Source: Verrucomicrobiota bacterium | GTDB taxonomy: Bacteria > Verrucomicrobiota > Verrucomicrobiia > JABWAM01 | NCBI GenBank assembly: GCA_023269615.1 | Contig: JAHFSY010000043.1 | Location: forward strand, 1-35,468 | Direction of reading: 5' to 3' | Length of the DNA: 35,468 bases | Shown here: in pieces, positions 6,707 through 15,284 of the stretch | Position numbering within the stretch: position 1 is the stretch's first letter | Layout: every line of letters begins with the position of its first letter | The notes under the pieces: model-generated | The model's input: the letters and a program-made list of their open reading frames with translations, nothing else | What the model was told of the DNA's origin: nothing | The model's database searches: none | Program-made: the position numbers and the translations under genes

Positions 6707-8695
6707 ATGACTTTCCTGCAGCCATGGATTCTTTGGGCATTGCCCCTGGCGCTCATTCCGATCCTCATCCATCTCATCAACCGGATGCGTCACCGCTCCA
6801 TCAAGTGGGCGGCGATGATGTTTCTTCTCTCGGCCAACCGCAGCTCCACGCGCTACGCGAAATTGCGCCAGTTCCTCATTCTCGCCCTTCGCGTGATTTC
6901 CATCCTTGCGCTCCTCATCGCCCTCAGCCGCCCCATCGCAGGCGGATGGCTTGGGTGGATGCTTTCGCCGGCGCCGGACATGGTGGTGATCCTGTTTGAC
7001 CGCTCGGCCAGCATGGAGAACGCAGACGAGGGCGGCAGCTCCAAACGCAAACGCGCACTGCAACTTCTCTCGCAGGCGGCGAAGCCTTACGAGGAGACCA
7101 CGCGATTCGTACTCTTGGAAAGCGCGCTGAAGGCCCCGCAGGAAATTGCCGGGGCACAGGCGCTGCCGGACCTTTTGCTGGTTGCGCCCACGGACACCGC
7201 CGCCGACCTGCCCTCGATGTTGCAAACGGCCGCGGACTGGCTCGTTGAAAATCACGCGGGCAATGCCGAGATCTGGATCGCCTCGGATTTGCAGCGCAGC
7301 AACTGGTCGCCCGAAAGCGACCGATGGCCTGCGCTCGCTTCCAAGCTCACCTCCCTGCCACAAAGCATCCGCGTGCGCCTCCTCTCGCTCAACCAGGGCG
7401 CCGCCGCCGTCAACAACGCCAGCATTGCAGTGCATGAGGCAACCCGCCGCAACCGGGCCGGCCAGGCTGAGCTTGACCTCAGCGTGGACATCCAGCGCGC
7501 TGCCGGCGGGCCCGCGACCATCCCCGTCGGCATCATCGTGGATGGCGTGCGCTCTTCCACCGACATCAACATGGAAGGGCAGAATTTCCGGTTCCGCCAT
7601 CACGTGAATCTCGGCGAAAAAACTTCCGGCGGCTGGGGCATGGTGGAACTCCCCGCAGACGGAAACAATTCCGACAATACCAGCTACTTCGTGTACGGCT
7701 CCGACATCCCGTTGAATTCCGCGGTCGTCAGCGCCGACACGGACAGCCGGCGCTATCTCAAGCTGGCCGCAGCCCCCTCGCCCCGCGAGATGAAGCAGAC
7801 CTGCGAAATCGTGCCGCTTTCCGGCGTCCCCGGCATGAACTGGAAAAATCTCGCCCTCATCATCTGGCAGGACGCCCTGCCGCAGGGGGACATCGCGGCG
7901 CGCCTGCAATCCTTCGTGGAGCAGGGCGGCGTGGTTATTTTTTTCCCCAGTGACCAGGCTGACGCCGCAACATTCGCCGGCGTGTCGTGGGGCGAAGTGC
8001 AGACAGCCGGGGCGGAGAAACCGTTTCACGTGTCGCGCTGGGATGAAAACGACGGGCCACTATCTCACACGGATGAAGGCGGCAGCCTGCCCATCACCGA
8101 ATTGAAATTCACGAAGCGGCGGGCGATTGCCGACGACAAGAACGCGATCGCGTGGTTCGAGGACGGCAAACCTTTTCTCACACGGCACGTCCTGGGCAAA
8201 GGCCAGATTTATTTCTGCGCCTCCGCCCCAAAGCGCGACTGGTCCAGCATGGGGGAAGGTTCGGTGCTCGTGCCGATGATGCAGCGCCTGCTGGCGTCAG
8301 GCGGGCGCCACCTCGGCGCAACAGCCGATGTTGCCTGCGGCGACTGGCGAGGGCTCGATCTCTCGGAGCATTGGACGTGCATGGATTCCAGTGCGACGAA
8401 AGACCTTCGGACGCAGGCGGGAGTGTATCGCCTCGGCGACCGCACCCTGGCCGTCAACCGCCCACTGATCGAGGACGAGCCGGACAAATTGGAAGCGGCT
8501 TCCGCCAAGGAGCTCTTCGGCGACGTGTCCGTGCGCTTGTTTGAGGAGACGCAAAACCGTTCCAGCCAGATGCAGGGGGAAATGTGGCGCTCGTTCGTGT
8601 TCGCGATGCTCGCATTCCTTCTTGCCGAAGCGATCCTGATCCTGCCGGAAAAAAACCAGGCCGCCTCAAATCCCAATTCACCCGATGAAGCGTAA
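6707..8695 (+). CDS. BatA-like membrane protein with vWA-type domain
   Basis: 662 residues. The N-terminus FLQPWILWALPLALIPILIHLINR and a second hydrophobic segment (about residues 55-75) form the two-helix BatA/aerotolerance N-terminal domain. A von Willebrand A-like domain follows, starting at about residue 91 with VVILFDRSASMEN, where D98-x-S-x-S is the first MIDAS metal motif. A beta-rich middle part and a probable GATase-like or Rossmann segment (about 380-440) precede a C-terminal membrane helix (about 632-652). It is likely an inner-membrane protein with most of its mass in the periplasm. It is the first gene of an eight-gene block and is followed after 6 nt by a second vWA protein. 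MoxR and DUF58 partners usual for such genes are not nearby. Shine-Dalgarno signal is weak. Confidence 0.82.
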   Translation: MTFLQPWILWALPLALIPILIHLINRMRHRSIKWAAMMFLLSANRSSTRYAKLRQFLILALRVISILALLIALSRPIAGGWLGWMLSPAPDMVVILFDRSASMENADEGGSSKRKRALQLLSQAAKPYEETTRFVLLESALKAPQEIAGAQALPDLLLVAPTDTAADLPSMLQTAADWLVENHAGNAEIWIASDLQRSNWSPESDRWPALASKLTSLPQSIRVRLLSLNQGAAAVNNASIAVHEATRRNRAGQAELDLSVDIQRAAGGPATIPVGIIVDGVRSSTDINMEGQNFRFRHHVNLGEKTSGGWGMVELPADGNNSDNTSYFVYGSDIPLNSAVVSADTDSRRYLKLAAAPSPREMKQTCEIVPLSGVPGMNWKNLALIIWQDALPQGDIAARLQSFVEQGGVVIFFPSDQADAATFAGVSWGEVQTAGAEKPFHVSRWDENDGPLSHTDEGGSLPITELKFTKRRAIADDKNAIAWFEDGKPFLTRHVLGKGQIYFCASAPKRDWSSMGEGSVLVPMMQRLLASGGRHLGATADVACGDWRGLDLSEHWTCMDSSATKDLRTQAGVYRLGDRTLAVNRPLIEDEPDKLEAASAKELFGDVSVRLFEETQNRSSQMQGEMWRSFVFAMLAFLLAEAILILPEKNQAASNPNSPDEA

Positions 8696-8701
8696 CCCAC
8701 C

Positions 8702-10897
8702 ATGAACCGCTGGTCCTTTGCCGCATCCATTCCCCTGATCGTCACCGGAGCCGTCATCTGGCTGGTGGCGGCGGCGTTGAGCTTTGAGAACTGGCGACGG
8801 CGCGAACGCAACCGCACGACCCTGATGCTGGAAATTTTGCGGATGCTCGCGGTGACGATGCTCTGCTTCACGCTCTTCAAGCCTGAGCTCGTCCGCCAGA
8901 GCAACATCACGCAACGTCCCGAGGTGGCGATCCTGTGCGACGCCTCCGGGAGCATGCAGACGCGGGACGTGTCGCTCGATGCCGACACGATCATGGAGCG
9001 GCAGGAATGGCTGGCAAGAAAGCGCGCGGAAAAATTCTGGGCGCCCCTCGAGAAAAATGCGGGCGTGGTCGTCGAGGATTTTTCGCCGGTTCCCGCCGAG
9101 GACGCCAAGACGGACATCGAGGAGGGCACGGACATCAACGAGGCGATGGAGCGCGTGCTGCAGCGGGATCGCCGCCTCAAGGCCGTGCTGCTGCTTTCCG
9201 ACGGCGACTGGAACCTGGGGAAATCGCCCGTGAGCGCGGCCACGCATTTTCGAGCGCAAAACATTCCGGTGTTCACGCTGGCCACGGGGAGCGAGAAGGC
9301 CCTGCCCGACGTGGTATTGCAGCAGGTTTCCGCGCCATCCTACGGACTCCTCGGCGAGCAGATTTCCATTCCATTCAAGGTCCAGAATCATTTTGGGAGG
9401 GAAATCCGCACCACCGTTTCCCTCTACAACATGAATAGCGAGGTGGCGAAAAAGGACGTGGTGCTTCCGCCATTCGCCCTCGTGCAGGATTCCGTGATGT
9501 GGTCGCCCCAGGAGCTTGGCGAATTTGCGCTCGCGCTCAAGGTGCCCGTTGAGAAGGATGAGAGCCTCGAAAACAACAACGAGCAGGATTTTCGCATCTC
9601 GGTGCGCGCCGAGAAACTGAACGTGCTCGTCGTGGAAACCACGCCGCGCTGGGAATACCGTTTCCTGCGCAACGCGCTCGCGCGCGACCCGGGCGTGGAC
9701 ATGCAATGCGTGCTTCTCCATCCCGGAATGCCGGCGGGTGAGGGGCGAAACTACCTTGATAAGTTCCCCGACAACAAGGAGGCGCTCTCGAAATACGACG
9801 TCGTCTTCCTGGGCGACGTGGGGATCGGGCCGAAGGAACTTACGGTGGAAAACGCCGAGATGCTCAAGGGGCTTGTCGAGCAACAAGGCAGCGGGCTCGT
9901 GTTCCTCCCCGGCGCCGCGGGCAAGGAACTGACCTTCATCCAAAGCCCGCTCAGCGACCTTCTTCCCGTCGTGTTCGACACCGCCAAAATGAAGGGCATC
10001 TCCCTCCCCACCGAGTCGCATCTCATCCTCACCGGCGCCGGAAAAGGACACCTCCTGACGATGCTGGCGGGCGACGAGGACAAAAATCAAAATGTCTGGA
10101 AAAACCTGCCGGGCTTTTACTGGTGCGCCGCCGTGGAAAAAAACCGCCCGGGCTCGGAGGTGCTGGCCGTTCACTCCGCGCTGCGCAACGCATGGGGACG
10201 GATGCCGCTCCTCGTGACACGCCCCTACGGAAACGGCAAGGTGCTGTTCATGGGCACCGATGGCGCGTGGCGGTGGCGGCGCGGCGTCGAGGACAAGTAT
10301 CATTACCGATTCTGGGGACAGGTCGTGCGATGGATGGCCCACCAGCGCCATCTCGCGCAGGGCGTGGGCATCCGCCTCACCTTCAGCCCCGAGGACCCGC
10401 GCGCGGGCGAAACGGTTTATTTGCAGAGCACGGTGCTCGATTCCAGCGGATACCCCCTTGAAAAGGGAAGCGTGACCGGAACGATCCGTTCGCCGAAGGG
10501 AAACCAGGAGCGCCTGGAATTCTCGCCCGTGGCCGGCGGATGGGGCGTCTTCAAGACGAGCTTCGTCCCGCCGGCCGGTGGCACCTACAAAATCCGCATC
10601 GCGTGCGAGGAGGCGCAGCGCAATCTCGAAACCGACCTCGTGGTTTCACGTCCGAAACGGGAAAAGCTCGGCCAGCCCGCGAACGTCGCCGCGATGCGCG
10701 AGATCGCTGACATCACGCACGGCATTGCGGGAGGCGTGCAGGATCTGGAAAAGATCATCCAGCAAATTTCCGTGCTTCCCGAGCCGCAGCCCATCGAAAA
10801 GAGAATCCGCCTCTGGTGCAACCCATGGTGGGGCGCCTCGATCCTGCTGATCTTCGTCCTGTACTGGACCGCGAGAAAGTTTGCCGGGATGATTTGA
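8702..10897 (+). CDS. vWA membrane protein with complete MIDAS and GATase-like domain
   Basis: 731 residues. Two N-terminal membrane helices (about residues 9-28 and 42-60) are followed by a full vWA domain: D80-A-S-G-S in VAILCDASGS, a Thr at about 143 in EEGTDI and the acidic LLLSDGDW at about 163-170, so all three MIDAS elements are present and a metal ion should bind. A beta-sandwich region (about 200-300), then a class I glutamine amidotransferase-like Rossmann domain starting at LNVLVVETTPRWEYRFLRNA (about 309), then a second beta-rich region, and a C-terminal membrane helix (about 708-726). No GATase catalytic triad is evident, so this domain is probably structural or ligand-binding. 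It starts 6 nt after the previous gene. It is probably an inner-membrane scaffold of the block's complex. Confidence 0.83.
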   Translation: MNRWSFAASIPLIVTGAVIWLVAAALSFENWRRRERNRTTLMLEILRMLAVTMLCFTLFKPELVRQSNITQRPEVAILCDASGSMQTRDVSLDADTIMERQEWLARKRAEKFWAPLEKNAGVVVEDFSPVPAEDAKTDIEEGTDINEAMERVLQRDRRLKAVLLLSDGDWNLGKSPVSAATHFRAQNIPVFTLATGSEKALPDVVLQQVSAPSYGLLGEQISIPFKVQNHFGREIRTTVSLYNMNSEVAKKDVVLPPFALVQDSVMWSPQELGEFALALKVPVEKDESLENNNEQDFRISVRAEKLNVLVVETTPRWEYRFLRNALARDPGVDMQCVLLHPGMPAGEGRNYLDKFPDNKEALSKYDVVFLGDVGIGPKELTVENAEMLKGLVEQQGSGLVFLPGAAGKELTFIQSPLSDLLPVVFDTAKMKGISLPTESHLILTGAGKGHLLTMLAGDEDKNQNVWKNLPGFYWCAAVEKNRPGSEVLAVHSALRNAWGRMPLLVTRPYGNGKVLFMGTDGAWRWRRGVEDKYHYRFWGQVVRWMAHQRHLAQGVGIRLTFSPEDPRAGETVYLQSTVLDSSGYPLEKGSVTGTIRSPKGNQERLEFSPVAGGWGVFKTSFVPPAGGTYKIRIACEEAQRNLETDLVVSRPKREKLGQPANVAAMREIADITHGIAGGVQDLEKIIQQISVLPEPQPIEKRIRLWCNPWWGASILLIFVLYWTARKFAGMI

Positions 10898-11045
10898 GGA
10901 GCCCTGAAGCCTTCGGATTTTTGACAGGATTTACAGGATTGTCTGGATTTTCCAACTCCGTCATTCATCCCTCATCCCTCATCCTTTCCCCGTTCCCCCT
11001 CAGTTTTGGTTAGAATTCCAACCCGTTTCAGGCTATAGTTTGACC
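10898..11045. other. Gap with word repeats and a possible -10 box
   Basis: The 148-nt gap holds words such as ACAGGATTTACAGGATTGTC (10926-10945) and CATCCCTCATCCCTCATCC (10967-10985). TATAGT at 11034-11039 lies seven bases before a GTG (11046), which could be a -10 box for a leaderless message, but no -35 match stands out. Confidence 0.45.
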
Positions 11046-14000
11046 GTGCCACAACCGGTGACGAATACCCCGCTGAACCTGCCCGAGCCTTTGCGCCTGC
11101 AATTCCAGGCCTTGGAAAAACATCTTTGGCGGATGGACACCCTCGTCGCCGCCTCGGGCGCGGCTTGCGGTCTCATCCTCTCTTTCGCCTTGATCTTCAT
11201 TTCCGACCGCCTCTGGAACACGCCGGTTGCATTGCGCATCCTCATAACCTTGTCCGGCGCGGGCGTCACGGTTTTCTTCACCTGGCGCTGGTTTCATCTC
11301 TGGGTGTGGAACCGCCGCGACATCCTCGACATGTCCACCCTGGTACAACGCCATTATCGGCGGCTCGGTGACCGCCTGCTGGGCATCGTGGAGCTTGCCG
11401 ACACATCGAAGCGCCCCGCGAATATTTCACAGGCGCTCTGCGAAGCGGCAATCCGCCAGGTGTCGGCGGAGGCGAAGGATTTTGATTTCAAGGGGGCCGT
11501 TTCAAAGCGACAGCCGAAACGCTTTACAATCGCCTTCGCGTGCCTTGCGCTGGCCGCAGGCGCGACGTGCATCGCCGTGCCACAAGCCAGTTGGAATGCG
11601 CTGCTGCGCTGGCTTCTGCCCGCCTCCTCCGTTTCGCGCTACACTTTCGTCAGCCTCCAGGACCTGCCCGAACACCTGGTCGTTGCACACGGCGAACCGT
11701 TCGAAATCGCCTGCTCGCTCAAGTACAACTCGTTCTGGCATCCCACGAGCGCCTATTTCCAGTACGAGCGCCAGCCGGTCATCGAGGCCGCCGTCCACGG
11801 TCGCGAAGTCGTGTTCCACGTCCCGGCCCAGACGCGCAACGGCCTGCTGAAACTCCAGATCGGCGACGATTCGCGCCGCATCCGGATCGAGCCCACCTTC
11901 CGCCCGGAACTCAAACAGCTCTTCGCCCATCTCGAACGCCCCGCCTACCTGCAATATCCCGCGGCCGACGAGGAAATCCACAACGGCACGCTCTCGCTCC
12001 TCGAAAACAGCCGCGTCTCCTTCCGCGGCAAAACCAGCCGCGCCCTCCAGAAGGCCAGCCTCGACATCGGCAAGGCCCTGCCGCTGCGCGTACGCAACGA
12101 TGAATTCCTAAGCGACCCGCTCGCGCTCGGCGATGTTTCGCAATGCTCTTTCAACTGGGAGGACATCCTCAAGCTGAAAAATGCCGCGCCATGGACGCTC
12201 ATCATCCAGCCGCAAAAGGACCTGCCACCCCTGGTCCGCTGCCCGGACCTCGCGGCCGTCACAGCCATGCTGGTTGAGGAGACAATCGAAATTCCATGCG
12301 AGGCGCAGGATGATTTCGGCGTCCGCGAACTGGGGCTCTCGTGGGAGGTTGCCAGCACGAGGCAGACCAAGGCCCCGCCGGTCCATACAAGCACCAAGCT
12401 CAAGGATGGCGCTCCACAAACCGCGAAGCTGGAGGCGCGCTACCGCTTTTCACCCAAACTGCTGAACATTCCCGAGGATTCGCTCGTCACCCTGCACGCG
12501 ACCGCCAGGGATTATCTGCCCGATCGCGTGACGGCCGAATCCGTCACCTACCGCATCTACGTGCTGGGGCTCGACGAGCACGCGCGTCTCGTGCAAAAGC
12601 AGCTCGAGGAGCTGCTGGCCAGGATCGAGGAGTTGACGCAGCGGCAGGACGCCCTGGAAAACACAACCAGCGAAACCAACAAGCTCACGCCTGAAAAACT
12701 CGCGGAGGAGAAGGCTTCGGATGAGCTCGGGGAGCAATCCAGCGATCAGTCCAGTTACGCCGAGCAGCTTGAACGCCTGTCAAAAGAGGGCGGGAAGATC
12801 GTGCGGGAAGCCATGCGCAACCCGTCGCTCAGCGAGGAAATGATCGCCGAAATGTCCCGCCTGTTGCAGTCCATGCAGGACCTGGCAAAGGGCGAAATGA
12901 GCAAGGCTTCGAAGGGATTGAAGGCCTCCCAAAAGGACAAAGCCCGGCGCAAGGAGGAGCTGGAGAAAGCGCTGGAGCTGGAGAAACAAATCCTTCAGGC
13001 ACTGCGCGACATGCAAAAGGCCATGAGTGAAAGCATGGACAACATGCATGCCAAAAATCTCGCGGCACGCCTCCGCAAGGTCGCCCTCTCCGAGACCAAG
13101 ATCGGTGGAACAATGCAGGAGATGCAGAAGATTCCCGAAATCCTCGGCGCCCAGCTCGAAACACTGTCTCCCAAGGACAGGGAGACCACCCAATCCATGG
13201 CATCCGAACAGGACCAGGATCACAAGGAGGCCGACAAACTCCAGGACGAGATCCAGCGCTTCTTTCACAAGACCCAGCTCGCCCGTTATGACGACGTTCA
13301 CAAGGAAATGGTCCAGACCAAGACTGTCGAGGAAATGTCAGCGGGCTCCGGTTTGATCCTCCGTGTTCAAATCGATGAAATGATCCGGAACACCGCTTCA
13401 TGGGCGGGACGCTTCAATCTTTGGGCGGACAAGCTGGGCACCAAGGATTCCACCAAGCGCCCATCCCCGGGTGGCGGCGAATCGCAAGCCATGACCGAGG
13501 AACAAATGAAACAGATGCTCGAGATGATCCAGAACATGACCAAGATGATGCGTCTGCGGGAGCAGGAACAGGAATTGCGCGACCAGACGGAGACCCTCGA
13601 ACAGCAGAAGGACAAAACACCGGACCATGATCAAAAAGCCAAGGATCTCGCCTCCAAGCAGCGCTCGATCATGGAGCAGTTGCGCGAGCTTCAGCAAAAG
13701 CCTTCGCTCGCCCCGCTGGGCAAACCGATGGAGCAGGCCGGCCAGGCCATGTCCAACGCGGGAGCCGGTCTCGACAAGCCGGACACCGGCCAGCAAACCG
13801 TCTCCGAGGAAAACACCGCCATCCGCCTGATGTCCGAAATGCTCGAGCAGATGGCCTCTCAATGCGGCGCGGGCGGCCAGTGCATGGGCATGGGCATGCT
13901 CCTCCAGATGATGGGCATGGGTAACGGCGCAGGCAATTCCGGCGGCGGCAGCACCGCCGGCGGAACCACCACGCAAAAACCAATGAATCTCACCGGTGAC

Positions 14001-14129
14001 CCCAACGGCAACCCGGCCGACCCGCATGATGTGGAACGCGCCACGCGCAAGCAGGGTTCCGCACTCCCCTCTGAATACCGTGACGCGCTTCAAAATTATT
14101 TCAACGCCATCGAGCAGGAAACGCCGTGA
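11046..14129 (+). CDS. Very large membrane-anchored coiled-coil protein, DUF4175-like
   Basis: About 1027 residues. Three hydrophobic helices lie in the first 190 residues (about 37-57, 65-85, 158-180). A beta-rich middle (about 190-500) ends in YRIYVLGLDEHARLVQKQLEEL, after which the protein becomes strongly charged and helical (about 510-900), with many Glu, Lys, Gln and Met: typical long coiled coil. Near the C-terminus comes a Gly/Met-rich low-complexity run with SQCGAGGQCMGMGMLLQMMG, then a short tail. The layout matches large DUF4175-type proteins found beside Bat-like genes in PVC bacteria. GTG at 11046 is preferred over TTG at 11040. The stop overlaps the next ATG (TGATG), indicating translational coupling. 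Function unknown; probably spans the periplasm as a scaffold. Confidence 0.8.
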   Translation: MPQPVTNTPLNLPEPLRLQFQALEKHLWRMDTLVAASGAACGLILSFALIFISDRLWNTPVALRILITLSGAGVTVFFTWRWFHLWVWNRRDILDMSTLVQRHYRRLGDRLLGIVELADTSKRPANISQALCEAAIRQVSAEAKDFDFKGAVSKRQPKRFTIAFACLALAAGATCIAVPQASWNALLRWLLPASSVSRYTFVSLQDLPEHLVVAHGEPFEIACSLKYNSFWHPTSAYFQYERQPVIEAAVHGREVVFHVPAQTRNGLLKLQIGDDSRRIRIEPTFRPELKQLFAHLERPAYLQYPAADEEIHNGTLSLLENSRVSFRGKTSRALQKASLDIGKALPLRVRNDEFLSDPLALGDVSQCSFNWEDILKLKNAAPWTLIIQPQKDLPPLVRCPDLAAVTAMLVEETIEIPCEAQDDFGVRELGLSWEVASTRQTKAPPVHTSTKLKDGAPQTAKLEARYRFSPKLLNIPEDSLVTLHATARDYLPDRVTAESVTYRIYVLGLDEHARLVQKQLEELLARIEELTQRQDALENTTSETNKLTPEKLAEEKASDELGEQSSDQSSYAEQLERLSKEGGKIVREAMRNPSLSEEMIAEMSRLLQSMQDLAKGEMSKASKGLKASQKDKARRKEELEKALELEKQILQALRDMQKAMSESMDNMHAKNLAARLRKVALSETKIGGTMQEMQKIPEILGAQLETLSPKDRETTQSMASEQDQDHKEADKLQDEIQRFFHKTQLARYDDVHKEMVQTKTVEEMSAGSGLILRVQIDEMIRNTASWAGRFNLWADKLGTKDSTKRPSPGGGESQAMTEEQMKQMLEMIQNMTKMMRLREQEQELRDQTETLEQQKDKTPDHDQKAKDLASKQRSIMEQLRELQQKPSLAPLGKPMEQAGQAMSNAGAGLDKPDTGQQTVSEENTAIRLMSEMLEQMASQCGAGGQCMGMGMLLQMMGMGNGAGNSGGGSTAGGTTTQKPMNLTGDPNGNPADPHDVERATRKQGSALPSEYRDALQNYFNAIEQETP

Positions 14130-15280
14130 TGAGCCCCATTCGCTACAATGCACTGGTAGGGCGCGTTCGCCGAACGCGCCGTTTGGGTCATCGAGATGAC
14201 ACCAGCCCTCGTCCCATCTCCCCCCATGGCGCGTTCCGCGAACGCGCCCTACCTCGGACATCGATCCTGGCGATCTCCCGCGTTGTCATCATGGCCGCGT
14301 TTGCACTCATCGTCCTTCCCCCATTCCCCTCCACGCGCGCCCAGGAAATTTTTGAGGAGAAGTCGGACGTCATCCCGGAACAAGTGGAGAAAATGTACGT
14401 CAAGGGACTCCAATACCTGCAGAAATCCCAGGGCAGCAACGGAAGCTGGACTGATCCGGCCGGCGGGGACGCTTACGGAAACAACCCCGCCGTGGTTGGA
14501 CTGGCTGTCCTCAGCATGCTCGCCCACGGGGACGATCCGAACACGGGGCCCTACAGCGAAACCATCCGGCACGGACTCGATTTCATCCTGACCAACATGG
14601 ACCCGTCCACCGGCTACATCGGCAACTCGATGTACAACCACGGCTTCTCCACGCTCGCGCTGGCCGAATCGTATGGAGTCGTCAATGACCCGCGCATCGG
14701 CCCGGCGCTCAAGCAGGCCGTCGCATGCATCCTCACCTCGCAAGCCGGCAACCCCATGGGGGCGTGGAGGTATTCACCTCAAAGCCGCGATGCCGACACA
14801 ACCGTCAGCGGCGCGCAACTCGTGGCGCTCTTTGCCGCGCGCAATGCCGGCATGGCCGTGCCGGAGGAAGCCATCCAGAAGGCGTTGAAATTTTTCATCG
14901 CCTGCCAGACTCCCGAGGGCGGGTTCGGCTACACGGGGCCAAATGGCCCCAACGCCCCGCGCAGCGCCATCGGCACCCTCATGCTTGCCCTCTCCCGCGA
15001 AAAAAAAACCGAATCCTTCCGTCGCGCCGTCCGCTACATGGGAAATCCCCAGCTGGACAACAGCTACTATCACTACTACCTGTACTACGCCTCGCAGGCC
15101 CTCTTCCAGGCCTCGTACCCCGCATGGCAGGAATGGAACGGCGTCAACATCAAGACGCTCGCCACGGCACAGGAGCCGGATGGGAGCTGGAACGGCCAGC
15201 TTGGAAAAACATTCAGCACCGCCACCTCCCTCCTCTCCCTGGCCTTGAATTACCGCTTCCTACCCATCTATGAACGCTAA
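14129..15280 (+). CDS. Secreted squalene-cyclase-like (prenyltransferase/SQO repeat) protein
   Basis: 383 residues if started at ATG 14129, which overlaps the upstream stop. An alpha-toroid of repeats is marked by QW-like motifs QGSNGSW and QEPDGSW, and by segments such as KFFIACQTPEGGFGY. The terpene-cyclase DxDD acid motif is not intact: the matching segment reads DADTTVSG. So a cyclase reaction is unlikely; many PVC homologues are secreted proteins of unknown role. The signal peptide core VVIMAAFALIVLPPF ends at STRA-QE, but it begins only at about residue 47, because a 99-nt palindromic repeat (14155-14253) is translated ahead of it. An internal start at ATG 14291 would give a short signal peptide. 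Either start keeps the mature protein. Confidence 0.83.
   Translation: MSPIRYNALVGRVRRTRRLGHRDDTSPRPISPHGAFRERALPRTSILAISRVVIMAAFALIVLPPFPSTRAQEIFEEKSDVIPEQVEKMYVKGLQYLQKSQGSNGSWTDPAGGDAYGNNPAVVGLAVLSMLAHGDDPNTGPYSETIRHGLDFILTNMDPSTGYIGNSMYNHGFSTLALAESYGVVNDPRIGPALKQAVACILTSQAGNPMGAWRYSPQSRDADTTVSGAQLVALFAARNAGMAVPEEAIQKALKFFIACQTPEGGFGYTGPNGPNAPRSAIGTLMLALSREKKTESFRRAVRYMGNPQLDNSYYHYYLYYASQALFQASYPAWQEWNGVNIKTLATAQEPDGSWNGQLGKTFSTATSLLSLALNYRFLPIYER
14155..14253 (+). repeat. 99-nt double-hairpin repeat in the 5' coding region
   Basis: The ends are GGTAGGG and CCCTACC. Each arm folds on itself: GGCGCGTTCG-C-CGAACGCGCC on the left (14160-14180) and GGCGCGTTC-C-GCGAACGCGCC on the right (14228-14248), with a 47-nt linker. 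The length is an exact multiple of three and the reading frame stays open through it. Confidence 0.85.
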
Positions 15281-15284
15281 TCCC

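Noticed and set aside
6689..8029. Long minus-strand frame over the BatA-like gene
   Set aside because: Composition is that of an antisense shadow and the plus-strand protein has membrane and vWA motifs.
14155..14253. Attenuator or transcription terminator before the 14129 gene
   Set aside because: No T-run follows either hairpin and the element resembles the GTAG repeats found elsewhere; an RNA effect cannot be excluded.
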